A stretch of 64,000 nt of DNA from an uncultured Latescibacterota bacterium (GCA_951813615.1 OX638377.1:2728001-2792000); one strand, 5' to 3'. Positions 36,412 through 45,406 are shown, counted from the stretch's first letter. Made by a program: numbers and translations. Notes: generated by a model from the sequence alone, not told the origin.

Positions 36412-37698
36412 CTAAATACCAGTGTAGCGCTTCTTAAAGCTCTTCGTCGACAAGTGGGTTTGCAGGTCGTTTTTGACAAAGGTATCGCGCAAAAAGCGAT
36501 AGAAGGTCTCGCGGTCCGCACTGCGCACCACGGCGCGCTCGTGCGCCTCGGCCAAGGCGACCGGATAGCCCTGGCCCTTTTCGGCCTGATCGTACAAACA
36601 GGCGTGGACCAAGTCGAGCAACTCGTGATCGGTCGCCACCCATTCGGGAACTTCGACCCGGCCGATCTCCGTGCCCACGTGCAGGTAGAAGTAGTAGATG
36701 TAATGCGGCCCGTACTCGGCGAGGATTTTGGATGAACTGCGGTAGAGTGGCGTGCGCTGCCCAGGGCGCAGCACTCGCCGCACCAAGACCGCGTCGCTTA
36801 GCCCTTCAATGGGGCTACAGGGCAAGCCGCGACCCTGCCATAAATCTCCATTCAGCGCGTCGATTTCTTCGCGGCTGAAGTGGAGTTGGTTTTCTTCCTG
36901 ATAGGGACAGCGGTCGCAGTCGGCCGCGGCAAGCGGGCACAAACCCAGCTTGAGAGCGTTGATCAATTCTTGGCTTCCCGGCTGGCTGATGTACCCAGCC
37001 ACCGGCACCCGTGCCTCGCGCAACTCGTCCATTGCCGCCACAGTGGCTTCTAGGTGCGCAGCGCGGAAATCCTGCGGCTTGCCCTCCAAGTTCCACAGAA
37101 TCAGCGTGCCATCGGAAAGTGCTATTGTCCGGTGCCCTTCGGCGTGGGCGGCCAACGCCAAATCGGCCAACTCGGTGAACTCCATGAGGCCGCGCTTGAA
37201 ACCGACGAGCTCGCGATTGACGAAGATCCGTGCCCCGCCCCATTCCTCGTAGATTTCCTCCTCGCGATAGTAGAGCCGTGGCTTGCTACTCATCAGCGGC
37301 TTTTCGCCCGTGCCGTAGTGCAGCAGGATGTAGCCGATATTGATCAGAAAACAGGCCGAGATCTCGTGGCGGTCGGGGAAAATTTGCGAGCCGTCCGTGG
37401 CGGCGATGCTGATGGTGTTCGGGCGGGCGGGCGAGTCGATCCCACCGCCGAGGCCCTCGCCCAAGCCGGGCAACAGCCAAGAGGTGCGGCTCTCGTCGAT
37501 TTTGCGGGCCAAGCGCTCCCACTCGGGCAACCAGCGCCGATATTCGGCCAACGCCAATTCGAGCTTGGCGCGAAAGTCCTCTTGGACGCGGCGCTCGTCG
37601 GCCACCATGCTGTCTATTTGGGTCTTTACCGAATAGAGATCCAACATGGCATTAGCCTTGCGGGCAACCTTGGACCGGCCCCGTCGGGATGCGCGCAT
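36412..37698 (-). CDS. nurA: NurA-family 5'-3' nuclease
   Basis: 428 residues if the ATG at 37698, directly after the stop of the SH3 gene (TAAATG), is used; an internal ATG at 37647 would give 411. NurA motifs are IAATDGSQIFPDRHE (catalytic Asp102), TIALSDGTLILW (Asp196) and a C-terminal EAHERAVVRSADRETFYRFL. A cysteine cluster (LCPLAAADCDRCPYQ) may bind metal. NurA resects DNA ends together with HerA. The partner genes are immediately downstream. The length is close to that of bacterial NurA proteins. Confidence 0.85.
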   Translation of the reverse strand: MRASRRGRSKVARKANAMLDLYSVKTQIDSMVADERRVQEDFRAKLELALAEYRRWLPEWERLARKIDESRTSWLLPGLGEGLGGGIDSPARPNTISIAATDGSQIFPDRHEISACFLINIGYILLHYGTGEKPLMSSKPRLYYREEEIYEEWGGARIFVNRELVGFKRGLMEFTELADLALAAHAEGHRTIALSDGTLILWNLEGKPQDFRAAHLEATVAAMDELREARVPVAGYISQPGSQELINALKLGLCPLAAADCDRCPYQEENQLHFSREEIDALNGDLWQGRGLPCSPIEGLSDAVLVRRVLRPGQRTPLYRSSSKILAEYGPHYIYYFYLHVGTEIGRVEVPEWVATDHELLDLVHACLYDQAEKGQGYPVALAEAHERAVVRSADRETFYRFLRDTFVKNDLQTHLSTKSFKKRYTGI

Positions 37699-38370
37699 TT
37701 ATTCGGCCTCTTCCCACGTGTCGCCTCCATCAATCGAAAAGCGCGTGTGCTGCCGCCAAGCCTCCCAATCTTCGCCAGCGCTAGCCAAGTCGGTAGCTGC
37801 AGTCGCAGCGATGTACTGGCCCACCTCGCCGCTGCCGTCGGGCCGATTGGTCTCGATGCGGATTTCGCTGAATTCGACTCGGTCTTGCAACAGCTCGGCT
37901 GCGCCGCGCTGCACGGCAAAGGCGCGCTGCTCCCAAGCCTCGCGCTCAATGTCGCGGACGCGAAACCGCAGCCACAGTCGTCCAACATCCTCGTCCAATC
38001 CAACCCCGTAGAACACCCCATAGCGATCGTTGACCAGGTCTTTGATCCGGGGCCGCTCGTCTTGGAGCGGTGGGATCGGCTCTTCCTTCGGCTCGTCGCG
38101 CTCCTCCTCGGACACGTAGCCTGCCAAGGAAGGCCCCCAAACCCAGCCTTCGACGCGGAAGCGCACCCATTGGCCCTCCTCGCCGATGGATTCGATCTCC
38201 GTGCCGGCTAGCAACGTGCCCAGCTTAGTGCCCTTGGGCGCATCGCGAAAGTTTTCCACGCTAGCCTCGACGACAAAGGTGTGGTCGAGGCGACGCTTAG
38301 CAGCCACACCCCCCAAAGCCAAGGCGGCGACTAAAGCCACTGCTATGGAGTATTTAGACAATCGAGACAT
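37699..38370 (-). CDS. SH3-domain protein with N-terminal membrane segment
   Basis: About 223 residues from ATG 38370. The first ~24 residues (SKYSIAVALVAALALGGVAA) form a signal or anchor. A bacterial SH3 domain follows at about 35-85 (ASVENFRDAPKGTKLGTLLA, GQWVRFRVEGWVWG). The rest (~95-223) is unrecognised and acidic, ending in FSIDGGDTWEEAE. It overlaps the STAS/wHTH gene by 17 bases and touches the NurA gene, so it belongs to this operon. A periplasmic SH3 protein beside DNA-end processing enzymes is unexpected. Confidence 0.62.
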   Translation of the reverse strand: MSRLSKYSIAVALVAALALGGVAAKRRLDHTFVVEASVENFRDAPKGTKLGTLLAGTEIESIGEEGQWVRFRVEGWVWGPSLAGYVSEEERDEPKEEPIPPLQDERPRIKDLVNDRYGVFYGVGLDEDVGRLWLRFRVRDIEREAWEQRAFAVQRGAAELLQDRVEFSEIRIETNRPDGSGEVGQYIAATAATDLASAGEDWEAWRQHTRFSIDGGDTWEEAE

Positions 38371-38944
38371 AGTAGAATTGCCGCCCGCCGCCGGCGACCG
38401 ACCCATCGCGCAGGCGGCACACCAACCCGAGGCGTTGCAGGGCGTTGAGACGATTGCAGACGATGTTGATGTTTTTGCCGAGCGCGTCGGAGATCTCGGC
38501 CGAGGTCGCGCACTTATGCGCCAGTAGCACGTCGAGCGCCTCGCGCATCGGCGTCTTGAGCACCCCGAGCACCTCGACGTGCTCGCCGTCTTTATACAGC
38601 GCGGCCAACTCGCGGAGCTGCAACACGGCCGCGATGGTCTCGCGCACCGAGATATTGGCCTCGGTGATATAGACGTAGCGGTGCCCTATCTCACCGCTGG
38701 TCAGGCGCAAGAGCAGCTTGTTGAGCATCTCGTCGGCGCACGAGACATCCATGAACGAAACGCGGGAAAAGTCGAGCGGCGTGGCTGAATCGGTCGGACC
38801 GCTGAGCAGGTGCTGCATCAGTTCGGCGAGCAACTCGGCTCCTCGGGGGCGGCCACTGAGTATGCCCTGTTCGCCCGCGAAAGGGTACGCGGAGGCTTGG
38901 TGTATGGCCTGCTGTTGTACGCGCTCTTCAACGGCTGGATCCAT
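38354..38944 (-). CDS. STAS-like (DUF4325-type) domain plus winged helix-turn-helix
   Basis: 196 residues. Residues ~50-125 resemble the STAS-like DUF4325 domain (TPLDFSRVSFMDVSCADEML and the following strand). The C-terminal ~65 residues are a winged HTH (KTPMREALDVLLAHKCATSA, GKNINIVCNRLNALQRLGLV). This would combine an anti-anti-sigma-like switch with a DNA-binding domain. A STAS-HATPase protein is encoded upstream on the same strand and is the natural partner. GGAAAGG precedes the ATG. A strong promoter candidate lies 55-83 bases upstream. Confidence 0.65.
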   Translation of the reverse strand: MDPAVEERVQQQAIHQASAYPFAGEQGILSGRPRGAELLAELMQHLLSGPTDSATPLDFSRVSFMDVSCADEMLNKLLLRLTSGEIGHRYVYITEANISVRETIAAVLQLRELAALYKDGEHVEVLGVLKTPMREALDVLLAHKCATSAEISDALGKNINIVCNRLNALQRLGLVCRLRDGSVAGGGRQFYYVSIV

Positions 38945-38998
38945 GAGCCGCGCCTTTCCTATAATTAAAAAAACAGCTTAACTGTATTCAATTAAGGA

Positions 38999-39027
38999 AA
39001 CTTACGCGGCGATTCCCCGACTGTCAA
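38999..39027 (-). promoter_or_regulatory. strong sigma70-type promoter for the STAS/NurA/HerA operon
   Basis: On the minus strand TTGACA (39022-39027) is followed after 17 bases by TAAGTT (38999-39004). The -35 is perfect and the spacing optimal. Transcription would start near 38992 and enter the STAS/wHTH gene at 38944. Downstream of the start point there is a small dyad (ACAGTTAAGCTGT) followed by seven T, a possible attenuator. Confidence 0.55.
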
Positions 39028-39084
39028 GCAATTTCTACCACAAAATGAGCGATACGGAATCAGACGAATACCAATATGATGGGG

Positions 39085-39219
39085 CTAGAAGCCAGGAAAT
39101 AAAATGCTCGCGGCCACGTATACAGCCACGCCGAGGCCGGCGACGACCACCGCTAGGGCCAACAGCAACCAAGGCTCGTAGCGGGGCGGTTTGGGGGGCT
39201 TGTGATGCTGGCCGAACAT
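39085..39219 (-). CDS. 44-residue single-pass membrane protein
   Basis: Small gene that standard length cut-offs would miss. It encodes MFGQHHKPPKPPRYEP followed by a single membrane helix of about 23 residues (WLLLALAVVVAGLGVAVY and beyond), ending ILFPGF. The ATG lies three bases after the stop of the STAS-HATPase gene, and GGAGG is present in that gene's last codons, so translation is coupled. The basic, proline-rich N-terminus should stay in the cytoplasm. It may tether the HATPase switch to the membrane; this is inference. Confidence 0.6.
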   Translation of the reverse strand: MFGQHHKPPKPPRYEPWLLLALAVVVAGLGVAVYVAASILFPGF

Positions 39220-39222
39220 TGC

Positions 39223-40104
39223 TTACTCGCCTCCTTCGCGCTGATAGAGTGCAATGGCAATCTGGGTGCCGGGGAAGTGGACCGAAGCGTGCTCCCAGTG
39301 CCGCCGACCGCGAATATAGACCCGCGTATCCCCCGAGCGGATGTGCAATGAGCCGTTGTAGCGATTGCAAATCTGATTGACGATATACAGCCCGAGGCCG
39401 CGGGTTGCGTCGCGGGAAAAGTGCTTCTGCAACGAGTTGAGTATGGCCGCGCCGTGCGACCAATCCGCCACATCGTAGCGCACCGATAGACTCTTCTTGA
39501 TCCCGATCCCGAGATCCCCCACCCCGATGACCACGTATTTTTTCCCCACCCGCGAATTCAAGTAGCGCTGGGCCGTGAGGTAGCCCCAATTCTCGCTGTG
39601 GTCGAGAATGTTGTGGCACAGCTCGGCGACGACGTTTTTGAACTGGTTGATCTCCACTTCAGTATAGCGCAATTCCTCGGCCAAAATCGCCTCGACGCGC
39701 TGGCCGATTTTGCCCAACACAGTCTCGATATCCGTCCGCTCCTCAATCCGCGTGATTTCCAGCAGGGCCTCGCTTTCTTCCTTTTCCCGCTCCTGATCCA
39801 CGATGAGCGTCGGCCCGGCGAGTTCAACCTCATCCACGGCCGCGGCGAACCGCACCCGTCCCAGATAGGTGCGTAGGGCAAAGGCTTCGGGCAGGTGAAA
39901 AACGACCCGCGACGAGAGCGCATCCCCATAGCGCGCCATCAAGCACAAGGTCACCAAGCCGTATGGGTCGATGAAGTGCAAGGGCCGCAAATCGACTTCC
40001 AAGGGCTGCCCGGGCACGGCTCCGTGCGCATAGTCGAGAAACTCTACGAGAAACTCGTCGGCTGTGCGCGGCGTCAGCTTGTCTGTTGGCAGGGCTAGGA
40101 TCAC
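39223..40104 (-). CDS. STAS-like domain fused to GHKL/HATPase domain
   Basis: About 293 residues from the GTG at 40104 (AAGGAGAG ten bases upstream). The N-terminal ~110 residues are STAS-like (EVDLRPLHFIDPYGLVTLCL). The C-terminal part has a Bergerat ATP fold: N-box NVVAELCHNILDHSENWG, G1 GVGDLGIGIKKSL, G2 DATRGLGLYIVNQI. No HisKA or receiver domain is present, so it is not a classical sensor kinase. It is more like anti-sigma-type ATPases (SpoIIAB/RsbW). Together with the STAS/wHTH protein it could form a partner-switching pair controlling the NurA-HerA genes. Confidence 0.7.
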   Translation of the reverse strand: MILALPTDKLTPRTADEFLVEFLDYAHGAVPGQPLEVDLRPLHFIDPYGLVTLCLMARYGDALSSRVVFHLPEAFALRTYLGRVRFAAAVDEVELAGPTLIVDQEREKEESEALLEITRIEERTDIETVLGKIGQRVEAILAEELRYTEVEINQFKNVVAELCHNILDHSENWGYLTAQRYLNSRVGKKYVVIGVGDLGIGIKKSLSVRYDVADWSHGAAILNSLQKHFSRDATRGLGLYIVNQICNRYNGSLHIRSGDTRVYIRGRRHWEHASVHFPGTQIAIALYQREGGE

Positions 40105-40183
40105 GGCTGAAGTACTCTCCTTGATTGGGCAACAAAAATATACGCACTCGCTCGCACCCGTGCCCAAAGCACATATCGAAGGC

Positions 40184-41263
40184 TCACGTGGCCACAGCTT
40201 TGGCTATTTCCTCCTCGACAATCTGAGGATCAGGCCATCCATGCCAGCGTATTCTGCCGGTCCGGTCAACCAAGAAAGCGTACGGAATTCCGTCCACTCC
40301 ATAAGCGTCATCGCTTGAAGTATTTGTGCCGACGGGATAGCGTACGGAATGCTCCTCAACGACCTTCTCCATAAATGGCTTTCTCTCACACACCAAGCTG
40401 ACGACTTGGAATCCATCTTGGCGGTATGCCTCGTGCATTTGGTTGAGATGCGTGATACCCGCCAAACAGGGGACGCACCAAGTGGCCCAAAAGTCCAACA
40501 GCACAACCTGCCCGCGTAGGGACTCCCAGTTCAGACAACCATCGGCATTGATCCAATCCTCGGCAATAATCTCGGGAGCCATCGCACCGATTTGCGGCTT
40601 CTGCATCGGTTTTGGTTTTGGTGCCTCCGACCGGTCGTCCGGGACGTCGTGCGGGTCGATCTCATGGCCAGAGATCAACTGATAGTCGTGGTAGCAGGTG
40701 AGTGGAATGGAGTGTGATGAGTAATCCTCGTCGGCTGGTTCGTATCCGACTGAGTTCACTGTTTGCACAGGACTCGGCGAAAAGCCCCAATAACAAAGCC
40801 CCACCCGATCTCCCGAAGACCTAGCGATCTCGGACAACGGAATGAGGTAACTATCGACGCGCACCGGCTGGCTATCGCAGATATCTACGTAGCGGATACA
40901 TCCCCGTCCTTTGGAGTCTTTCTCCAGACCGGTGGTCGTATTCTCTTCTAAAAAAATATGGTAGTATAGCCCGGGAAGATGCAGCCAAGGATTGAGGGAA
41001 TAGCCCCGATCCAGACCAAAGGACCGTTTGCCGTTAGTCGCCGCTGCAATCACCAAATCAGAATAGTTGCCGATGTCTCTGTTATCCCTTGTCTTCCCAA
41101 GGGTATGCTCTGAGACCTTCCATAGGATCGCTTGCACAAAGAGGTACTCGCGATTGTTCCAAACGGACAGCCGCAAGGAATCATTATCGCACAGTACGCT
41201 GGCCTGATCCTGTGGAAATCCGCAAACCCCATTGGTTTCAAGATCGGCTAGGGCAAACGACAT
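40184..41263 (-). CDS. N-terminal DOMON/CBM9-like domain fused to TlpA/thioredoxin-like domain
   Basis: 359 residues. Residues ~25-190 look like a CBM9/DOMON beta-sandwich (SLRLSVWNNREYLFVQAILW, NYSDLVIAAATNG). Then comes a proline-rich linker and a C-terminal TlpA/AhpC-type thioredoxin domain (225-359) with the active site WCVPC at 262-266 and the cis-proline segment GIPYAFLVD. No signal peptide is visible. The ATG has AAGGAGG upstream, so the start is firm; a cytoplasmic or non-classically located redoxin is implied. The domain fusion is unusual. Confidence 0.7.
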   Translation of the reverse strand: MSFALADLETNGVCGFPQDQASVLCDNDSLRLSVWNNREYLFVQAILWKVSEHTLGKTRDNRDIGNYSDLVIAAATNGKRSFGLDRGYSLNPWLHLPGLYYHIFLEENTTTGLEKDSKGRGCIRYVDICDSQPVRVDSYLIPLSEIARSSGDRVGLCYWGFSPSPVQTVNSVGYEPADEDYSSHSIPLTCYHDYQLISGHEIDPHDVPDDRSEAPKPKPMQKPQIGAMAPEIIAEDWINADGCLNWESLRGQVVLLDFWATWCVPCLAGITHLNQMHEAYRQDGFQVVSLVCERKPFMEKVVEEHSVRYPVGTNTSSDDAYGVDGIPYAFLVDRTGRIRWHGWPDPQIVEEEIAKAVAT

Positions 41264-41465
41264 GATGTTTCCTCCTTAAGAGTTAGGTTTAACTACAGGA
41301 GTCACCTAAAATACGACCGCTACCACCCTAAAACTAATCCTAATCTAGGGGTTTGGCGTACTCGACCTTACATGGCGCAAGTCAAGCTATCCATCATAGG
41401 AGAAAAGCTCAACCTGCAGTTGGCCTACTTTCGCTTTCCTCAATGCCGACAATTACTTGTACATC

Positions 41466-41494
41466 TTGACAAAGATACACCACTAAGCTAGCAT
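41466..41494 (+). promoter_or_regulatory. sigma70-type promoter with overlapping dyad
   Basis: TTGACA (41466-41471), 17-base spacer, TAGCAT (41489-41494). The start point would fall about ten bases before the ATG of the SH3-like gene at 41510, giving a very short leader without a ribosome site. A dyad ACAAAGAT (41469-41476) ... ATCTTTGT (41493-41500) overlaps both hexamers and is a candidate repressor site. The rest of the 246-base divergent region (41264-41509) shows no other feature. Confidence 0.5.
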
Positions 41495-41509
41495 CTTTGT
41501 ACCTACCCC

Positions 41510-42178
41510 ATGTTAGCTGCCCGCATCTTTAAGACGGTGCTCGCGCCCGCCCTCGTCTTACTCCCCTCCCCCAACCCAAGCGTGGTGCGCGATATGGCCC
41601 GCGACATCGACGACTTGCAACGCGCCGAGTGCGAATACCGGGGTATTGTGGCCCGCTTCGACGAACTCACCCGCGCCTATATCCTGCAAGTGTACGAAGA
41701 CGGCCAACTGCTCCGCTGGCAGGCCGAGCCCAGCCCCTACAACCCCGAGACCGAGACCTTGGTCACCGCGGTTTTTACCGCAGCCGGCCCCAAAGCATCT
41801 GCTCCACTGCCCGAGCTGGCCCCTCTCCGCGCCCAGGATGGGATGGCAGGTGCCGGAATCACCTGGCGTTACAGTAGACTAGCGGCCATTCGGGTCGCGC
41901 CCCACGACGACTTGGCCCACGACGCCATGGCCGTGTTTAGAGCCACGATTGACGACTTTGTAGATCGCATGGTATACGCACCTACCGGTGGCGTACTGCG
42001 CACGGCCCCTACTCCCAATGCCCCAGTGCTGGCCCGCGTCGAGGCGGGTGCAGTCCTGCTCGTCGAGGAAGAGCAAGCGGACTATGTACGCGTGCGTCAG
42101 CCACCAGCGACTGCGGCCGGATGGCTGGAACGAAAGCATGTGCGAGTAGTTGAAAAAGCCGATGAACGCGATTATTGA
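41510..42178 (+). CDS. secreted SH3-like domain protein heading the efflux operon
   Basis: 222 residues. A hydrophobic N-terminus ([18 protein letters not shown]) suggests export. The central part is unrecognised. The C-terminal ~60 residues resemble a bacterial SH3 domain ([40 protein letters not shown]). The following ATPase gene starts inside its last codons (17-base overlap), so it belongs to the transporter operon. Possibly a periplasmic accessory protein of the efflux system. Confidence 0.6.
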   Translation: MLAARIFKTVLAPALVLLPSPNPSVVRDMARDIDDLQRAECEYRGIVARFDELTRAYILQVYEDGQLLRWQAEPSPYNPETETLVTAVFTAAGPKASAPLPELAPLRAQDGMAGAGITWRYSRLAAIRVAPHDDLAHDAMAVFRATIDDFVDRMVYAPTGGVLRTAPTPNAPVLARVEAGAVLLVEEEQADYVRVRQPPATAAGWLERKHVRVVEKADERDY

Positions 42179-42860
42179 AATACGCAACCTGACCAAGATC
42201 TACGACATGGGGGCGACTGCGGTCCACGCCCTAAACGAAGTAGATCTCTGCGTGGCCGAGGGCGAATACGTGGCCATCATGGGACCGTCGGGATCGGGCA
42301 AGAGCACCCTGCTCAACATCCTCGGCTGCCTCGATGTGCCCACCTCGGGCAGCTACGCCCTCGGCAACGCCCGCGTCAGCGAGATGGCAGACGACGACTT
42401 GGCGCGGATCCGCAACCAGGAGATCGGCTTCGTCTTCCAAACCTTTAACCTCCTGCCCCGCGCCAACGCCTTGGGCAATGTCGAGCTGCCGCTGATTTAC
42501 AGCGGCCTGCCGACGAGCCAACGCCGCGACCGGGCCGTCAGCGCCCTCGCGTCCGTGGGCTTGGCCGAGCGCATCGACCACCGGCCCAACGAGCTGTCCG
42601 GCGGCCAGAAGCAGCGCGTGGCCATTGCGCGTGCGCTCGTCAACGAGCCCTCCATCATCCTCGCCGACGAGCCGACCGGTGCCCTCGACTCCCGCACCGG
42701 CGACGAGATCATGGACCTCTTCGACCAAGTACACGCCTCCGGCAACACCATCCTCCTCGTAACGCACGAAGAGCACCTCGCCCGCCGCAGCCACCGCATC
42801 GTCCGCTTCCGCGATGGCCGCATCGAAAGCGATTGCCCGACCGAGGAGGCCGACCGGTGA
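42162..42860 (+). CDS. MacB/LolD-type ABC transporter ATP-binding protein
   Basis: About 232 residues from ATG 42162. Walker [11 protein letters not shown]-loop [20 protein letters not shown], signature [20 protein letters not shown], Walker [13 protein letters not shown] and the H-loop LLVTHEEH are all present. The NxExPLIY/GLP pattern matches the MacB/LolD/FtsE-type ATPases that drive FtsX-fold permeases. The next gene starts with GTG overlapping its stop by four bases. It powers the permease encoded at 45406-46650. Confidence 0.93.
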   Translation: MNAIIEIRNLTKIYDMGATAVHALNEVDLCVAEGEYVAIMGPSGSGKSTLLNILGCLDVPTSGSYALGNARVSEMADDDLARIRNQEIGFVFQTFNLLPRANALGNVELPLIYSGLPTSQRRDRAVSALASVGLAERIDHRPNELSGGQKQRVAIARALVNEPSIILADEPTGALDSRTGDEIMDLFDQVHASGNTILLVTHEEHLARRSHRIVRFRDGRIESDCPTEEADR

Positions 42861-44038
42861 GAGCGGTTTTTTGCGTCCTCGTGCTATGCGCCTGTCAGGG
42901 TGTACCACCCGACCTATCCACAGCCGAGGTCGTACGCGGCGATTTTTCAGTGACGCACTTTGAGGGGGGCGAGGTGCGGGCGGCCAGCGGCGAAGTCGTG
43001 GTGTCGCCGCGGATCGGCGGCCGACTCAAAATCGTCCACCTCTGGCCCGAAGGGGAGCAAGTGGATGTCGGCGACTTGATCCTCCAGTTCGACCCGGCCG
43101 AGTTTGAACGAGAAATGCTCGACCGCGAGGGCCAATTCGAAGAGGCCCATTCGGACTTTGTCAAGGCCAAGGCCGAACGCGAGCAACGTCTAGCCGACAT
43201 CAAGCGCAAGATCCAGCAGCGCCAAGCCGAGCTCGAACTCGTCGCGCTCAACCAAGAACGCCAGCAGTTCGCCTCGACTATCGATCAAGAGCAAGGGCAC
43301 ATCAATTTGGCGAAGGCGCGGCGCGCCGTGGCGGAAGCGCGACAGGAGTCCATAGCCCAAGAAGTGGTCAATCGCGTGGATTTTCTCAATCACGAGTTGA
43401 GAATCGCCCGCAGGCAAGAGCGCTACGAAAGGGCGCGCCGTGACTATGAACGCACCAGCGTCTATGCGGCCAAACCGGGTATCGTAGTCTATCGAAAAAT
43501 CTGGAAACCAGGCACCGACGAGGAGGGCAAAGTCGCGGTCGGCGACCAAGTCTGGAGCGGTCGCGCCCTGCTCGAAATCCCGGATATGAGCAAGATGCAG
43601 GTGCTGTGTCTGATCGGCGAAATGGACATCGAGCGCGTGCGCGTCGGCCAGCGGGCTTACATCCGCCTCGAAGCCTTTCCCGGCCCGGTATTTAATGGGG
43701 TGGTGGCCGAACTAGCCCCCATGGCATCCCCGCAGCCCGGCGCACCCGATATCCGCGTCTTTGAGCTGGTTATCGACATCGACGAACAGGACGAACGGCT
43801 CAAACCGGGCATGTCGGCCGAGGTCGAAATCGTCCTCGAAATCGTCCCCGAGGCTCTCTCGGTGCCGCTGGGTGCCCTCTTTGAGCGGGAGGGTGACCTA
43901 GTCGCTTTCCGCCTCGACAACGGCAAATTCGTGGAAGTGCCCGTAGTGATCGGGCGTAAAAACGCCACCGCAGCGGTCGTCACCGCTGGCTTGGCCGCAG
44001 GCGACATCGTCGCCCTGCAAAACCCCAATGCGCGCTGA
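42857..44038 (+). CDS. MacA/HlyD-type periplasmic adaptor, first copy (lipoprotein)
   Basis: About 393 residues from the GTG at 42857 overlapping the ATPase stop (GTGA). The lipobox is LVLCAC (Cys13). A lipoyl half-motif [20 protein letters not shown] (about residue 48) is followed by a long coiled-coil hairpin (~95-205), then the barrel domain with [20 protein letters not shown] and [10 protein letters not shown]. It is a clear paralogue of the next gene: both have the R-x-G-x-LKIV-x-x-x-PEGEQ-V-x-VGDL block. It would bridge permease and outer-membrane exit duct. Confidence 0.85.
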   Translation: MRAVFCVLVLCACQGVPPDLSTAEVVRGDFSVTHFEGGEVRAASGEVVVSPRIGGRLKIVHLWPEGEQVDVGDLILQFDPAEFEREMLDREGQFEEAHSDFVKAKAEREQRLADIKRKIQQRQAELELVALNQERQQFASTIDQEQGHINLAKARRAVAEARQESIAQEVVNRVDFLNHELRIARRQERYERARRDYERTSVYAAKPGIVVYRKIWKPGTDEEGKVAVGDQVWSGRALLEIPDMSKMQVLCLIGEMDIERVRVGQRAYIRLEAFPGPVFNGVVAELAPMASPQPGAPDIRVFELVIDIDEQDERLKPGMSAEVEIVLEIVPEALSVPLGALFEREGDLVAFRLDNGKFVEVPVVIGRKNATAAVVTAGLAAGDIVALQNPNAR

Positions 44039-44053
44039 CGCAAGAAAGCTGTT

Positions 44054-45406
44054 ATGACACAGAGCAAACGCCGTTGGTGGATTCTCGTCCCGCTCTTAGT
44101 TCTCGTCTTGGGCGGAGCCTGGCTTAGTGAGCACCTGATGCACGAAAAAGCCGAATCCTCCATCCCCACCTATCCAGTCCAGCAGGGCGAGTTCGTCATC
44201 GAACTCAAGCTCAAGGGCGGCGAGTTGGAATCAGTAGAGGCCGAAAATGTCGTCGCGCCCCGCGTTCGCGGCCAGCTCAAAATCGTCGAGTTGTTTCCCG
44301 AAGGAGAGCAAGTCGCAGTCGGCGACCTATTGGTACAATTTGAACAAACGGATTTTCAGAAGCGGGTCATGGACGACGAGCAGGAGGTCGAGTCTGCTAA
44401 GGCCGACCTAGAGAAAACGCAAGCGACCCAAAAGGCCGAAATCGCCAAACTCAAAGCCGATATTGCCAACGAAGAGGCCAATTTGCGCTTGGCCGAACTG
44501 CAGGTAGAGCGCATGCTCTTTGAGGCCACCGTGCAAAAGGAAGAAGCCGAAATTGAGGCCCACAAAGCCAAGCTGAGCCATCAGCAGGCCATCGAAAAGC
44601 TGGCCTCGCAAAAGATCGTCAACGGCGCTGAAGTCAAAAAGCGCCAACTCAACATTGAACGCCAAGAGCGCGATTTGAAAAAGTCGCGCGACGATCTGGC
44701 AAGTACGACCATCAAGGCCGAAAAGCCCGGTTTAGTCGTGTACGGCAAGGTTTGGAAGGGCGAGCGGCCGGAAAAGATCCGCGTCGGCGACGAGATCTGG
44801 GGCGGCGTCAACGTCATTTCCCTACCCGACCTCTCCCAAATGCAGGTCAAAACCTACGTCAACGAGGTCGAGGTCGATAAGCTCGACACCGGCCAAGTCG
44901 CCACCATCAAGCTCGACGCCCTGCCCGAACCGACGTTCCACGGCAAAATCAAAAGCATCGCCTCGCTCGGCCGCGAAAAGGAAGGCGAAAAAAACGTCAA
45001 AGTCTTCGACGTGATTATCCAAATCGAAGAAGAAGATGTCCGCCTCAAACCCGGCATGACCGCCACCTGTCAGATCGTCGTCGAAACTATCCCACCTAAG
45101 CCGACGGCCGCTCCAGACTCCGTACAAAGCGAGGCTGCCGAAATCGCGACCGCCGTGCCCATGCCCCTCTACATCCCCCTAGACGCGGTCTTTGAGAAGG
45201 ATGGGCGCACCCTCGTCTATCGCCTAGTGGGCGGTCAGCCCGAGGAGCGGGAAGTGAAGTTGGGCCAGAAAAACGAGGACTTTGTCATCGTCACAGAAGG
45301 GCTTGCACCCGACGACCGCGTCACCTTGCGCGATCCGCGCCAAGCGGCCGACGCCAGCGGCCTCATGGAGGAAGCCGACGCCTTGCCCGCTCCCCAAGCG
45401 CACTAA
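44054..45406 (+). CDS. MacA/HlyD-type periplasmic adaptor, second copy
   Basis: 450 residues. One N-terminal membrane helix (about 8-24, WWILVPLLVLVLGGAWLSEH), the lipoyl motif VVAPRVRGQLKIVELFPEGE, a long coiled coil rich in Glu/Lys/Ala (~100-215) and a beta-barrel region with QMQVKTYVNEVEVDKLDTGQ and KPGMTATCQI. Compared with the first adaptor the coiled coil is similar but the anchor is a membrane helix instead of a lipid. The stop overlaps the permease ATG by one base (TAATG). Two different adaptors may form a mixed hexamer. Confidence 0.87.
   Translation: MTQSKRRWWILVPLLVLVLGGAWLSEHLMHEKAESSIPTYPVQQGEFVIELKLKGGELESVEAENVVAPRVRGQLKIVELFPEGEQVAVGDLLVQFEQTDFQKRVMDDEQEVESAKADLEKTQATQKAEIAKLKADIANEEANLRLAELQVERMLFEATVQKEEAEIEAHKAKLSHQQAIEKLASQKIVNGAEVKKRQLNIERQERDLKKSRDDLASTTIKAEKPGLVVYGKVWKGERPEKIRVGDEIWGGVNVISLPDLSQMQVKTYVNEVEVDKLDTGQVATIKLDALPEPTFHGKIKSIASLGREKEGEKNVKVFDVIIQIEEEDVRLKPGMTATCQIVVETIPPKPTAAPDSVQSEAAEIATAVPMPLYIPLDAVFEKDGRTLVYRLVGGQPEEREVKLGQKNEDFVIVTEGLAPDDRVTLRDPRQAADASGLMEEADALPAPQAH

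Noticed and set aside
37054..38211. A 385-codon + strand frame opposite NurA and the SH3 gene
   Set aside because: Its translation is low in family-like patterns and lies wholly over the NurA/SH3 genes, whose motifs are certain.
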